Source: Paraspadella gotoi (taxonomy: Eukaryota > Chaetognatha). From it: a DNA stretch of 64,000 nucleotides. Position numbers and translations under genes: made by a program. The notes under the pieces are model-generated. The model had not been told where the DNA came from and searched no databases. It was given only the letters and a program-made list of their open reading frames with translations. The stretch's first letter is position 1. Each line of letters starts with the position of its first letter. The stretch lies in contig CM119266.1 of the NCBI GenBank assembly GCA_051294375.1, positions 1,493,554 to 1,557,553 on the forward strand, in the 5' to 3' direction. Shown one piece after another: positions 28,275 through 42,514 of the stretch.

Positions 28275-31005
28275 ATGAAAACCAAGTGCCAATCACGTAT
28301 CGTCGGGACGGCGACGACGACGACGACGACCGTGCGGTCATGGACAACGACGATAACGACGACAAAAACGCCGCCGATCTTCAGTCTAGGCGTCGTTTTG
28401 CTAACGGGTGAGAGATGGTGAAAGGTTGTCCTTTGTTCCGGAAAGTCAGTCAAATTCAATTTTAATCCATTTTATGTTATCAAAAAGTTAAGGAAATCGT
28501 CGAAGAAAATGACGAAACGATTCTTTTTCTTACATTTTCAGTGATGCTGTGCCCGTTGTGCCTGAGTCAGGACAATTGTGATGAAGGTAAGGTCACCTAT
28601 TCTTCGGCTATTTCTATAATCTAAATCTAAATCTTCTTTATCTATATATATATAACGAGGTTTTTACTCGTTGGGAGAGAATTCGTTGTGGCAGTTTTTT
28701 TTTGGTCGGTCCCTCTTTTTTTTTCTGTTAGTATTCTATTGGCACTTCATTTGTCACCAAAAAAATGGTTCTAATTTTATAACCAAAATTTTACGTTTGG
28801 CTTAATTTCCCCTAAAAATTAAATTTTTTTAGGTGATAAAATAATCTAAAGCTACCTGTTTAAACTTTGTTGGTTTTAAACAATGAGTTGTTTGTGATAA
28901 ATCGAAAACAATGAAATCTTTCTCTTTTCCGCTTTAAAAGAGACTTTCTCTGGCATTTTACAAATTTTGTTTTTCAAAAAACAATTTTTGGTAAAAAAAT
29001 GAAGTTCCTTATTATTTTAATGTTGGGTTTCCTAATTTGGGGGCAAGCTCTGGGTTTTACACTGAATCACCACTGGGAAATTGAAGAACCAGGCGGAATT
29101 ATAGACCCGTCTAGCATTGAGGAGCCCGGTGGAATTATAGACCCATCGAGCATTGAAGAGCCTGGCGGAATCATTGACCCATCTAGCATTGAAGAGCCGG
29201 GTGGAATAATTGATCCATCTGACATTCAAGAACCAAGTGGAATTGCCGCTTTGAATAACCTCGACGACTTTTTGACAAGATCGAGCTAATAGTAACATGG
29301 CGGAGCACGACTGAAGCCATTGTTGTACTAAATGAGAATTGATTTGCTGATTATTATTCTTAATTCATCAACTAGTTTCGACAACTTAATTAACGAGAGT
29401 TATCTCATCTATTAGGTAACCTTCATTTTTATTTATAAAAAGTATTAGAAATTAAAAATTACAATCTAATTTTGCCATTCTACTTATAATTTTTATTTTT
29501 ACATAAAATCATATCATTTTTTATCATTATTTTTCAGCTACATTGTCATGTTTTTACTGTTGGCTGTTGCTATTATTTTTCAGTTACATTGTCATGTTTT
29601 TACTGTTGGCTGTTGCTATTATTTTTCAGCTACATTGTCATGTTTTTACAGTTGGCTGTTGCTATTATTTTTCAGCAACATTGTCATATTTTTATTGTTG
29701 CTATTGCTGTTGCTATTATTTTTCAGCAACATTGTCATGTTTTTACTGTTGGCTGTTGCTATTATTTTTCAGATACGTTGTCATGTTTTTACAGTTGGCT
29801 GTTGCTATTATTTTTCAGATACGTTGCAATGCTACAACTGTGACTCTTTGACATACGAGGGGTGCGACGATCCCTTCAATAAAACCTTCATTCCCCAAAT
29901 AACCTGTAAGAGTTTCTGTGTCAAGTACAGCAAAATTTCTCCCAAAGGTAAGTTGAAAACTATTGGAGCAATTAATCAGTGACTTTAAATAGAAAGATGA
30001 GTAGTAATTTAACTCTTTTTCAGTATTTCTTGAACGTATGTGTTCGACTTTTCGTCCAATTGTCAATAAATTTAGCAAATGTGATACCAAGTAATATTGT
30101 GCCCACAGGAAGTCACATCGTGACGCGAACGTGCATGGACAACATGGACATCAAACTTCACATTCCAGACGAGGTTTGCCGTTCGAACATAAAGCAAGGC
30201 GGCCACATTTGTTTTTGCAAGGAAAAATCAAATTGCAACGCTGCCCAATCAGCAGGTAGAGGAAGAGGGGATGGAAAAAAGTGTATTAAATGTGAGGAAG
30301 ATGTGACGTGTGCGCTAGAAAAATATAACATAAAAGCAGAGTTAAGACGTTTTGCACTCGGAGGGTGGTGTTATGAGAAAGGGCTCGTTCTTAATAGTGA
30401 GAGAAGCCCCCTTTGGACAAAAAGGAGCACTGAAAAAAGGATAAAAAATGACAATTTTTTCAAAAGAACCTCATTTTTGTTCATAATCCCTGAATTAATT
30501 TCCAACTCTGATAATAAAAATTCAGAAATGAATTCAAAACTAAGTTTTATTAAAACGCAACAAAGAGAAAGTCCACAAACTTCGATATCTAAGCTTAGTT
30601 TTTTATATCCCTAATTTCAATCTTTAATTTTAATCATTTAATCTTAATCCTTAACCAAAACTTATCCTTATAAATAAGGATTTAAAAAACAAAATAAATT
30701 TTTCAGAAAAAGAGGAGTTCAATAATAAAAGCTTGCATACAAATATATTAAAACCTACTCCAAGCTTTATATAGATAGCAAAACAGCTTATTGATTGAAA
30801 TGAATAGATACTTTTTCTATTGGTTGTACCAATTTCATACAATTTAATTTTTTGTTTTTCAGTTTTCGGTCGTCTTTCCCTCCATCACTTCTCAAGGCAT
30901 TCCATTCTTCCCTCGACGCTCCACTCATCCATGCGCCTCCTCTTCCTCCTCCTCGACTCCTCGCTCTCTCCCTCTCTTTTTCTTCTCTTGTTTATTCTTC
31001 GTTGA
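28275..31005 (+). CDS. GPI-anchored Ly6/uPAR (quiver-type) protein
   Basis: Five exons join in phase (every internal junction phase 1) to 198 residues: 28275-28407, 28542-28586, 29819-29947, 30109-30255 and 30863-31005 (TGA). A Thr-rich N-terminus leads into a hydrophobic signal segment (SLGVVLLTVMLCPLCLS) split by intron 1. The domain then has ten cysteines in Ly6 order: LQCYNC, EGC, ITC, SFC, RTC, EVC, HICFC and SNCN. The last exon ends in a hydrophobic tail (MRLLFLLLDSS then LFLLLFILR), as expected for a GPI-attachment signal. Drosophila quiver/Sleepless-type proteins of this plan are neuronal surface regulators of ion channels and receptors. That role is inference here. Intron 2 contains a separate gene and an array of 3' splice sites, and intron 4 contains an RPT-A relic. 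Confidence 0.88.
28999..29289 (+). CDS. Small secreted protein with 12-residue repeats, nested gene
   Basis: A single-exon frame of 96 codons begins with a clear signal peptide (MKFLIILMLGFLIWGQALG). The body is four repeats of IEEPGGIIDPSS (29080-29115, 29116-29151, 29152-29187, 29188-29223) and a fifth diverged unit IQEPSGIAALNN, then a short acidic end. Between adjacent repeats 1-4 I count 16 synonymous base differences and only one residue change (Ser to Asp in unit 4). This is strong evidence of translation under purifying selection. It lies wholly inside intron 2 of the Ly6 gene on the same strand and has its own start and stop. No dibasic cleavage sites flank the repeats, so an ordinary neuropeptide precursor is unlikely. 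I do not recognise a family. The Glu/Asp-Pro-Gly repeats could bind calcium or mineral, but that is only a guess. Confidence 0.75.
   Translation: MKFLIILMLGFLIWGQALGFTLNHHWEIEEPGGIIDPSSIEEPGGIIDPSSIEEPGGIIDPSSIEEPGGIIDPSDIQEPSGIAALNNLDDFLTRSS
29524..29828 (+). repeat. 46-bp tandem array of 3' splice sites
   Basis: Seven copies of a pyrimidine tract ending in TTATTTTTCAG recur with period 46 (one unit 51). The first bases after each AG are 29538, 29584, 29630, 29676, 29727, 29773 and 29819. The last is the true acceptor of Ly6 exon 3. After each AG the sequence resembles the start of that exon (xTACATTG or ATACGTTG). Because 46 is not a multiple of three, using the next acceptor upstream would shift the frame and meet a stop. 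Confidence 0.9.
30764..30843 (+). repeat. RPT-A relic in Ly6 intron 4
   Basis: AGATAGCAAAACAGCTTATT followed by CTATTGGTTGTACCAATTTC matches the right end of RPT-A with some divergence. It sits just 20 bases before the acceptor of the GPI-signal exon. Confidence 0.6.
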
Positions 31006-34793
<3,788 letters not shown>

Positions 34794-35509
34794 ATGAAGT
34801 AAGTTGATAAAAGTGATAAATCAATGTGAAGTGCAATAGCTATGTAAGCACTATCTTAAGTACGTAATAACAAGTATATTCTTATAAATAACTATCTTTT
34901 ATCACTTTCCAAATTCCTTATTAATTGGCAGATTTCTTTATTTCCAGAGATCCGCCGTCTATCCCCATTCTGGACTTATCTTCTCCAGACTTAGTCCAGC
35001 TGAGCCACGACTTTGTCCATCACTTATCCACAGTCGGGTTCATCTACCTCCAGCACCATGGCGTCGCTCAGAATCTCATCGATGAAGCTCGACGAGCAGC
35101 TTGGGAATTTTTCGACAAAGATTTGGAATTTAAGGTGACAAAGTGTTGTTGCAGGAGTAATCAAAAATATTGTTAAACTGGCTCAATAATATTTCTATTA
35201 CGTAGTTTATTCCTTTTTAGTGAAATTAATTTGGCTTTATTTGGTTTTAAGAATATTAAATATCTGAGTAAATTTGTGAATTTGACATTCTTTGTAAGAT
35301 AGAAAACATAAATATATTTTTTCATATGGATAGGATAAGATAAGATTTATTATTAACTAATTATTTAATAATTTACTTATGTTGTCATAATTTTTCTCAA
35401 GATGGCCTCGGAAATGACCGACCACCAAAATCCGTGGGGCTTCAAACCTCGTGAATCTCAAAATTTAAATCCAGAGGCAAAAGTTAAGGACGCCTTCGAG
35501 TCGGTGAGC

Positions 35510-35575
<66 letters not shown>

Positions 35576-36392
35576 ATCCCTTCTTCCCCCCTCCTCCCCA
35601 CCCTCCAGCTCATGTTCGACGCCCACTCTCCCACCTCCAACACCTGGCCGACTCCCCAACTGGCCGCGACGACGCCGACGTTGATCGAATCCCTCGGCGC
35701 CCTCTCTCGACGCCTCTTGAATATGTTGGGCGTCGGTCTTCAGCTCCGAGACTCGGAGCACTTTGCCAAAACCCATTCGTTCCTTCTCGGGCCGGATCGG
35801 CCGTCATCCCTCACAGCCTTGCGAATCAATCACTACCCGCTGCTCGGGTCATACGGGCTGAAGGAAGGGCAGGCCCAGTGTTCGGAGCACTGCGACTGGG
35901 GAACGATCACGCTGCTGCTGCAGGCGAGTGGGGGAGGGACGGAAATTCTGATGCTGCGACCCTGCGGCCGAGCTGAGGGAAAGAGGCAGAATGAGCATGA
36001 AAGGCGGCTCAGTTTTGGTGTTGCTGTTGTTTTTATCCGTCTATTTCTCACTCGCTTTCCTACCTGCCTGCTTCTTTCTGATCTCTCTCCACCTGATTCT
36101 CACACCAACCTTTCCTGAACCGCCTGTTTCTAATCTCAGGACGACGTGTCAGGCCTCGAGGTGCAGGCGGCGCGAGGAGGAGAATTCGTGGAGGCGACGC
36201 CTGTCGAAGGAACCATTTTGGTCAGGATTGGGTTTTTTATGTTAATTCTATATTCATTAGTTATTAATAATATATTTGAGATTAAAGACGAAGTATTTTT
36301 ACATCAACGATTTTATTTTTAATGTACGTACAAGTTCGGCTTACATTCAAGCCTTCATCAGTGCTATGACAATGACTTTGGGGGGGAGAGAG

Positions 36393-36428
<36 letters not shown>

Positions 36429-36432
36429 AGAG

Positions 36433-36465
<33 letters not shown>

Positions 36466-36531
36466 AAAAAATGGCCAACAAAGATGAGTGACAGAGACAG
36501 TGGTGAAATGTGAGGACAGGTTAAGTTGGTA

Positions 36532-36569
<38 letters not shown>

Positions 36570-37216
36570 ATGTGGAGGGAAAAGAAATTAAATTTTTTGT
36601 GAGTGAGAGAGAGAGAAAAAGAGAGAAAGAGAGAGAGAGACAGAGAAGCAGAGAAGCTAAACAAACTAAAATATTTAAATTAAGTCAGATTAAAATAAAA
36701 TGAATAAAGAAGTGAAATTTAGATGAAATGGAAATAAAGATGTTGAGGGATAGGTAAGTGAAAGAGTAAGTTAAAAATAAGAAAAAGAAAAAGCACAAAA
36801 TGAGCTGCCCTCCCCCCCGGGTCAACAATGGGGGATGCTGACGATGTAGTCGGGTCATTGGTTTGTCATAGGCTGAGAGACTATTGTGGTGGAGTGCGAC
36901 ATGGACGGGTCCAGTAGAGACCCAGGCGGAAAGAGGCCAAGTGCAACTCGAACTTTAAAGAATTAAAAAGAATCGACAAAAACTAAAATTCATCGTTTTT
37001 AAGATCATTGTTGTTAGGGTCATAATTTTTCCCTACCGTAAAGAAACGAACTTTTTTTCTCTCTTCTTTTTCCCATAATCCTCCCGAACGAATTAAACTC
37101 CAGGAACGCCAATAAAACGGGAGATAAAACGACATAAACAAATAAAAACTGACATGAAAACCAAGAAGATTCGTGTATTTTTAAAATTGAACGATGACCA
37201 ATTAACTCGGTCATAA

Positions 37217-37268
<52 letters not shown>

Positions 37269-37624
37269 GCGAGCGAAAAATTCACGCGACGAATCTTACG
37301 CCAATTATTTTACTACTCTATAACTTTATTTTATCAATTAATCTTCATTTCCCCATCACTTTCTCTTTCCTCTCTCCATCACAATCACAGGTCAACATCG
37401 GGCTGATGCTGGAGAACTGGAGCAATGGCCGCCTTCGCGCCACCAAGCACCGCGTCGTCAAACCGTTGGAGCGCGAGCGAATCTCGATCGTCTTCTTCGC
37501 GATGCCCGACTCTGACGTGGGCGTGGAGCCGTTGGAAGAGCTCGTCGACGAAGGGATCGAATCGTTGTACAGGAAGACGACTTGCAAGGAGTTTGTCGAC
37601 GACATGCTCAGCAAAACGCATTGA
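34794..37624 (+). CDS. 2-oxoglutarate/Fe(II) dioxygenase, IPNS-like, gene A
   Basis: Six exons give 307 residues with no frame break: 34794-34798 (only ATGAA), 34948-35134, 35402-35503, 35609-35923, 36140-36220 and 37391-37624. The N-terminal DIOX_N-type region starts IPILDLSS and VGFIYLQHHGV. The double-stranded beta-helix core keeps the iron ligands H192 and D194 (EHCDWGT) and H250 (ATKHRV), and the 2-oxoglutarate contact R260-x-S262 (RERIS). This is the isopenicillin-N-synthase/flavonol-synthase-like family, soluble enzymes that oxidise small molecules. The substrate is unknown. Intron 4 has a GC donor (CAG then GCGAGT). Intron 3 is mostly (CT)n, and intron 5 holds (GA)n tracts and a hammerhead-like motif. 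A poly(A) signal AATAAA lies at 37697-37702. Gene B starts 243 bp after the stop codon. Confidence 0.93.
36334..36361 (-). ncRNA. Hammerhead-like motif in gene A intron 5
   Basis: On the minus strand this reads CTGATGA, a 5-bp stem (GGCTT/AAGCC), then GAAC. The related copy at 61004-61035 has the full GAAAC core. The missing A here may be a sequence difference or error, so this copy alone would be judged degenerate. Confidence 0.3.
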
Positions 37625-37866
37625 AAAAGAGGAGGATTGTTAATGACTATTTTATTTTTTAACACAAACTATTTTTTGTTGACCGTTTTAAAAGAAAATA
37701 AATTTAAAAACAAAATTTTAGCCCCGCATATTTTTTTTTTTAAATCAGTAACTTTTTATTTTATTTATTTTTGAGTGCAGAGCTGATAAGTGATCTCCGC
37801 TGAAACTTCAGGGGGCGGATTAACTTATCGTTTAAGAAAGCAGAATTGTGGAAAATTTAAACAAAA

Positions 37867-39693
37867 ATGAAGTAAGCTTATTGAAACACTTTAAAAATAC
37901 TTGAGATTATTTTTTCACGAGTTATCATCTGTCCCTTTCTTTTCACAGAGACTCGCCGTCCATCCCCGTCCTAGACTTATCTTCTCCAGACTTTGTCCAG
38001 CTGAGTCGCGACTTTGTCCATCACCTTTCCAACGTCGGGTTTATCTACCTGCAGCATCACGGCGTCGCTCAGAATCTCATCGATGAAACACGCGAAGCTG
38101 CAAAGGAGTTCTTCGCCAAAGATTATGATTTTAAGGAAATTATTTATAAAAATGCTCTCATTTTATCATGATAATAACCATCACTTGTCCGAGGACGGGG
38201 GCAATATTGCTTATTTATTTAATGGACTGATATTTTTTGTACAGGTTGTCCCGATTGCATATTAACATATTGCATATGCATAATAACTTTTACATATTTA
38301 TTTAATGAATTCAAAATTTGCAACATTTTTTTTAACAGATGATTTCAAAGATGACGGATAAAACTGTTCCATGGGGTTTCAGGCCATTTGAGACTGAGAG
38401 GCTGGATCCTGAGGCCAAGATCATGGATGCCAAAGAAGTGGTAACTGTAGATGTTCATCCGTCTATTTTCTTATACTTTTTTCGAGTTGCACTTATTTTC
38501 CAGCTTCTATTTTTTTTTCCAGATCATGTTCAACGCACACGATCCTTCCTCAAACAACTGGCCAACACCTCGACTCGGGGAAACTACGACGTCGCTGATC
38601 GATGAATTGGGCGAACTTACCCGACGCTTATTAAAAATGCTGGGCGTCGGGTTGGACCTCAAAGACAGTGACGTATTTCTGAACGCTCACTCGTTTCTAA
38701 GAGGACCCGATGGACCGAAGTCCCAAACGTCTCTCCGCTTCAATCATTACCCTTTTTTGGAGAGAAGCGAAATGAAAGATGGTCAAGTCAATTGTTCCGA
38801 ACATTTCGATTGGGGAACAGTGACTCTCTTGATGCAGGTACGAGTATAGAATAGTTTTTACGTTCAATTAATTGATTGGGTTCATTGATCGATTCATTGA
38901 ATTAAGGACGATTGTCTAGTTAACTTTGATTGATTCATTAAATTAGGACGACGTCTCGGGTTTGGAAGCACAAACGTCGCGCGATGGCGAATACGTGGAG
39001 GCGCTTCCGATCGAAGGAACAATCTTGGTTCGAGACGCTTTGAAGGAACATATAATTATAATTAAATATACTTTACCTTCCATTTTCATATTTTCTTTTC
39101 ATATTCATATTAAACATACGCTTCTTTCTTTCTTCTTACATTTATAAGTTATAACTTTTTTTGTGTTTATTTGTTCTATATTCTTAGTCTGATTAACTGC
39201 TAGAAGGAATTGTTATTTATGATTATTTAATGATTATGATTTGAGAAAACGAAATTGTTAATTGATAACAACGATTTTTATTCACAATAAAATTCGGACA
39301 TGTTTTGTGAATAAAAATGAGCTGATGGCTTTGTTCAATGAGCCACCCGGTCACAACTGAAGCTTATAGGCGGGGTGAACCTAGGCGATGCCCGACTACA
39401 ATTGCATCATTCCCCTTTACTCTTAACAGGTAAACATCGGTCTAATGCTTGAGAACTGGACCAATGGTCGCCTCCGCGCCACCAAGCATCGAGTCACCAA
39501 GCACCTCGCTCGGGAGAGAATGAGCGTCGTCCTCTTTGTGCAGCCGGACATCGAAGTCGATGTGGAGCCACTGGAAGAGCTTGTAGCCGAGGGAAGCGAG
39601 ACTGCTTACCTCAAGACAAGCAGCGGCGGTTTCGTCAAGCACATGATCAGCAAGACAATTCAAGAGAGTGCGTTTGAAGGAGTCAGCTCATAA
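37867..39693 (+). CDS. 2-oxoglutarate/Fe(II) dioxygenase, IPNS-like, gene B
   Basis: Six exons with exactly the same lengths as gene A up to exon 5: 37867-37871 (ATGAA), 37949-38135, 38339-38440, 38523-38837, 38947-39027 and 39430-39693 (TAA). They give 317 residues in frame. The ligands are H192 and D194 (EHFDWGT), H250 (ATKHRV) and R260-x-S262 (RERMS). It is the closest paralogue of gene A, sharing for example FIYLQHHGVAQNLIDE, so tandem duplication is clear. Intron 2 is odd: the position matching gene A's donor reads AAG then GAAATT, a GA donor, and its middle carries an RPT-A relic. The stop codon is only 187 bp before the gene C start, and AATAAA at about 39875 almost touches that ATG. 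Confidence 0.92.
38195..38265 (+). repeat. RPT-A relic in gene B intron 2
   Basis: GGGCAATATTGCTTATTTATT, then TTTTTGTACAGGTTGTCCC, aligns with the RPT-A right half (GGGCAAGATAGCTTATT ... GGTTGTACCAATTT) with substitutions. It makes up about a third of this short intron. Confidence 0.5.
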
Positions 39694-39880
39694 CTGATTG
39701 TCCATGTTTTTCTATCTTAATATTTTTCTTTTCATTGGTTTCTGTTTGCAATAGCGCTTCAGTTTTTGTCCAGTCTACTTTACTACAAATAACTATGAAT
39801 TCCTATCTTTCGCATTTTACTAGTTATAGATTTTATTCGTTAAATTTGAAGGTTGAAAAAGAAATCGTCAACAAATAAAA

Positions 39881-42120
39881 ATGAAGTAAGTTTTCAATGA
39901 AGAGACAGTGATAATTGTTATGAGTTAGTGACAGAACCGTTCAATATAAGCAGTCCCTGCGCTTCGGATCAGGCTGTAACACCATGTTACAGGCGGGTTT
40001 AGCGCCCCGTCCCTCTTAACTGCGAGGCGACCACCGGGCTAGAACCTCGGACCTTTGGGTTGGGGGGCTAATGACTAGCCTCCTTCACCAATGGCAGCTA
40101 ATGAACAGTTGGTGGATTTTAGTCCACCATATCAACAGCTAAAATTAGAGCATGCTCTTCAAATACATATTTCTTTGCACCATCTCCTCTCTCCTCCCCT
40201 TAACCTTCTCTTCCACCCCCTAACCATTCCCTCCCCTCCCCTCCTCTCTCCTACCCTCGCTTCCCTTTACCACCTCTCCACTAACATTCCCTCCTATTCT
40301 CTCCCCTCTCCCCACCCTTCTTCTCCCTTCCCCTTCCCCCAACTCCCTCCCATGGACGCTCCAAGCTTCCCCACCCTGACTTTTCCTCGGACGACACGGC
40401 CCAACTCGGCCGCGACCTCGTCCACCATCTCTCGACGAGCGGATTCGTCTACTTGCGGAATCACGGCGTCTCCGAGGAGGTCATGGAAAGGAGCCGACAA
40501 TCGGCCCGTGACTTCTTTAAAATGGATCACGACTTTAAGGGGAGTATGTCAATAGTATTTTTTACTTAATATCCTCTAATTTATTGTTTCTTTCTGTTCT
40601 TGAGTTAAATTTAAAATTAATTTTGTTTTTTTTAATCCACTGGAAATTAATATGATATGATACTTGATAGATTCAAAAATTTCATATTCCAATAATGGGC
40701 ACATTAAAGAATAATTTTTAAAAAAATATTAAGATAAAAGATTGATTCGTAAGGAAGTCCTTTACTATCTTAATATTAATTTATAAATTAATTTGTTCAA
40801 TATTTCAGATGAAATCCATAATGACCGAGGAGTCAAAACCCTGGGGCTACAAGCCATTCGCCTCTGAGAGACTCAACCCAGACGCGCAAGCCATGGACGC
40901 CAAAGAAGTGGTGCGTTTGTCTGTCCGTCTGTCTGTACGCACTCTTCAGTCTGTGACCCGTCTTTCAACACTTCTTAGCTCATGTACGGCGCAATCGACC
41001 CTCCTTCCAACGCCTGGCCAACTTCGGAAGTGGGCGACTCGACTTCGGACCTGATGTCCCAACTCAACGTCGTCACTCGTCGAGTCCTGTCGATGTTGGG
41101 CACAGGATTGGGCTTGGCCAAACCCGATTTCTTTCTGAAAGCTCATACCGTGTCCAACTTTGCCTTGCGGTATAACTTTTATCCATTCATGGAAACGGGA
41201 CAAAACAAATTAGGACAAGTAAAATGCTCGGAGCATCACGACTGGGGTTCGATTTCGCTGCTGCTTCAGGTGATCGAGGGTTAACGAAACAAGAACGGTA
41301 ATTCCAATGTGTTGCCATGCAGTGACTTAACCAATGCAACTAACTATAGGCAAATTATATGCATTTTTAAGTGGGACGGACCGACCGACAGATCGACCGA
41401 AAAGTGACTTTATAGAGTTGCTTCGCGATAAAATTTTTAAAATTACAATAAAATTACTAGATTTCAACAAAAATTTTAAAATTCCCATGACTTTCGTAAG
41501 TACCTGTTTGCGTCATTTACAAAATTTCATATAAACTTTTTTAATTTTCTTGTTTGTTACTAAATTTTTAGGACAAAGTACCCGGTTTGGAGGCCCAGAC
41601 GGTGGTTGGTGGGGAATACGTCGAATTGCCACCGATCGAAGGGACTATTTTGGTGAGTTAATGAATTAAATGATTGATTAATAATTAATTACTTCTTTCG
41701 AGTTTTGTCCCATCATCAATTCTTATCGTCATGATTAAACATCATATCCCATCATCCACTGGTAACATTGTCTGCACATCATAGCATCAACATCTGATTC
41801 CATCATCTCTTCCATGAATCCGTCATCTTCCACCTTAAATATCTCGGCCCATCATCTTCTCATCCCCGTCCCAACTCAAGCTCATCCTCGGCTACATGAT
41901 GGAGACTTGGACGAACGGTCGTCTCCGCGCGATCATGCATCGCGTCGTCAAACCCCTCGATCGAGAGCGCCTCTCCATCAACTACTTCGTGCATCCCAAC
42001 CCGGACACCGAGGCGGAGCCTTTGAAGGAGCTCGTCGGCGAGGGTGTGGCCTCCAAATACGTTAAGACCAGTAGTGAGGGTTACAGCATGACACAGGTCG
42101 ACCGCACCACCAGGGAGTGA
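39881..42120 (+). CDS. 2-oxoglutarate/Fe(II) dioxygenase, IPNS-like, gene C
   Basis: This is a diverged third paralogue. Exons: 39881-39885 (ATGAA, donor GTAAGT), about 40354-40539, 40809-40910, 40979-41269, 41572-41652 and 41881-42120 (TGA), about 301 residues. The core ligands are intact: EHHDWGS (His, Asp), IMHRV (His) and RERLS (Arg-x-Ser). Exon 4 is eight codons shorter than in A and B. Exon 2 needs one extra base near 40377 (CTGACTTT for expected CTGGACTTT) to stay in frame. With that correction it has exactly the paralogue length of 187 if it begins at 40354. No AG precedes that point, so either ATG at 40352 is the real start or the 3' splice site is unusual. The exon 2 donor position reads GGGAGT rather than GT. 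Intron 1 holds a tRNA-like repeat and intron 4 holds RPT-B. Confidence 0.85.
40000..40095 (-). repeat. tRNA-derived SINE-like segment
   Basis: The minus strand reads GGCTAGTCATTAGCCCCCC, then GGTCCGAGGTTCTAGCCC, resembling pol III A and B boxes at tRNA-like spacing. It does not fold as an intact tRNA by eye. It lies in intron 1 of gene C. Confidence 0.4.
41287..41426 (+). repeat. Dispersed repeat family RPT-B, short copy
   Basis: AAGAACGGTAATTCCAATGT followed by AAGTGGGAC, a GACCGAC-rich stretch and GACTTTATAGAGTTGCT matches 45797-46107 and 48874-49181. It lies in intron 4 of gene C. It is non-coding and looks like a non-autonomous element. Confidence 0.7.
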
Positions 42121-42514
42121 TCTCGACGATTCACGTGAAGATTTCTAAACTGCACGTTGAAATCGTTGATCTTTGCACACTTTAGCGTCATAATGTCACA
42201 TTGTCGGTCGACTCTTTCTTGTAATCTTCCTAATTTTCAAATTAGCGCGGTTTTTTATTTTACTATTGAGGATAATTTTAATAGAAAATTTAAAAAAAAT
42301 AGATATATTTAATTATTTGATGCAGAAAAAAAATTTATATAGCTATTATAAGAACAGAAAATTAAGCGAAATCAAACTTAGCCAAGCATGCGTGACAGAA
42401 CAAATTATATACATACATCATCTTAAGATTGAGTTTGTTTTTATGTGTATCATGCTCATAAAATCAAATATATGACTAGCATAGAATTTAGCTTCAATTC
42501 TCATCATCGGAAAT

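Noticed and set aside
29543-29982. Cys/Phe-rich frames of 84-144 codons upstream of Ly6 exon 3
   Set aside because: Created by the 46-bp splice-acceptor array. The three shifted frames read almost the same peptide, which a real protein would not do.
40091-40555. 154-codon frame over gene C exon 2
   Set aside because: Wrong frame. The oxygenase frame (GFVYLRNHGV and so on) is recovered with a single base correction.
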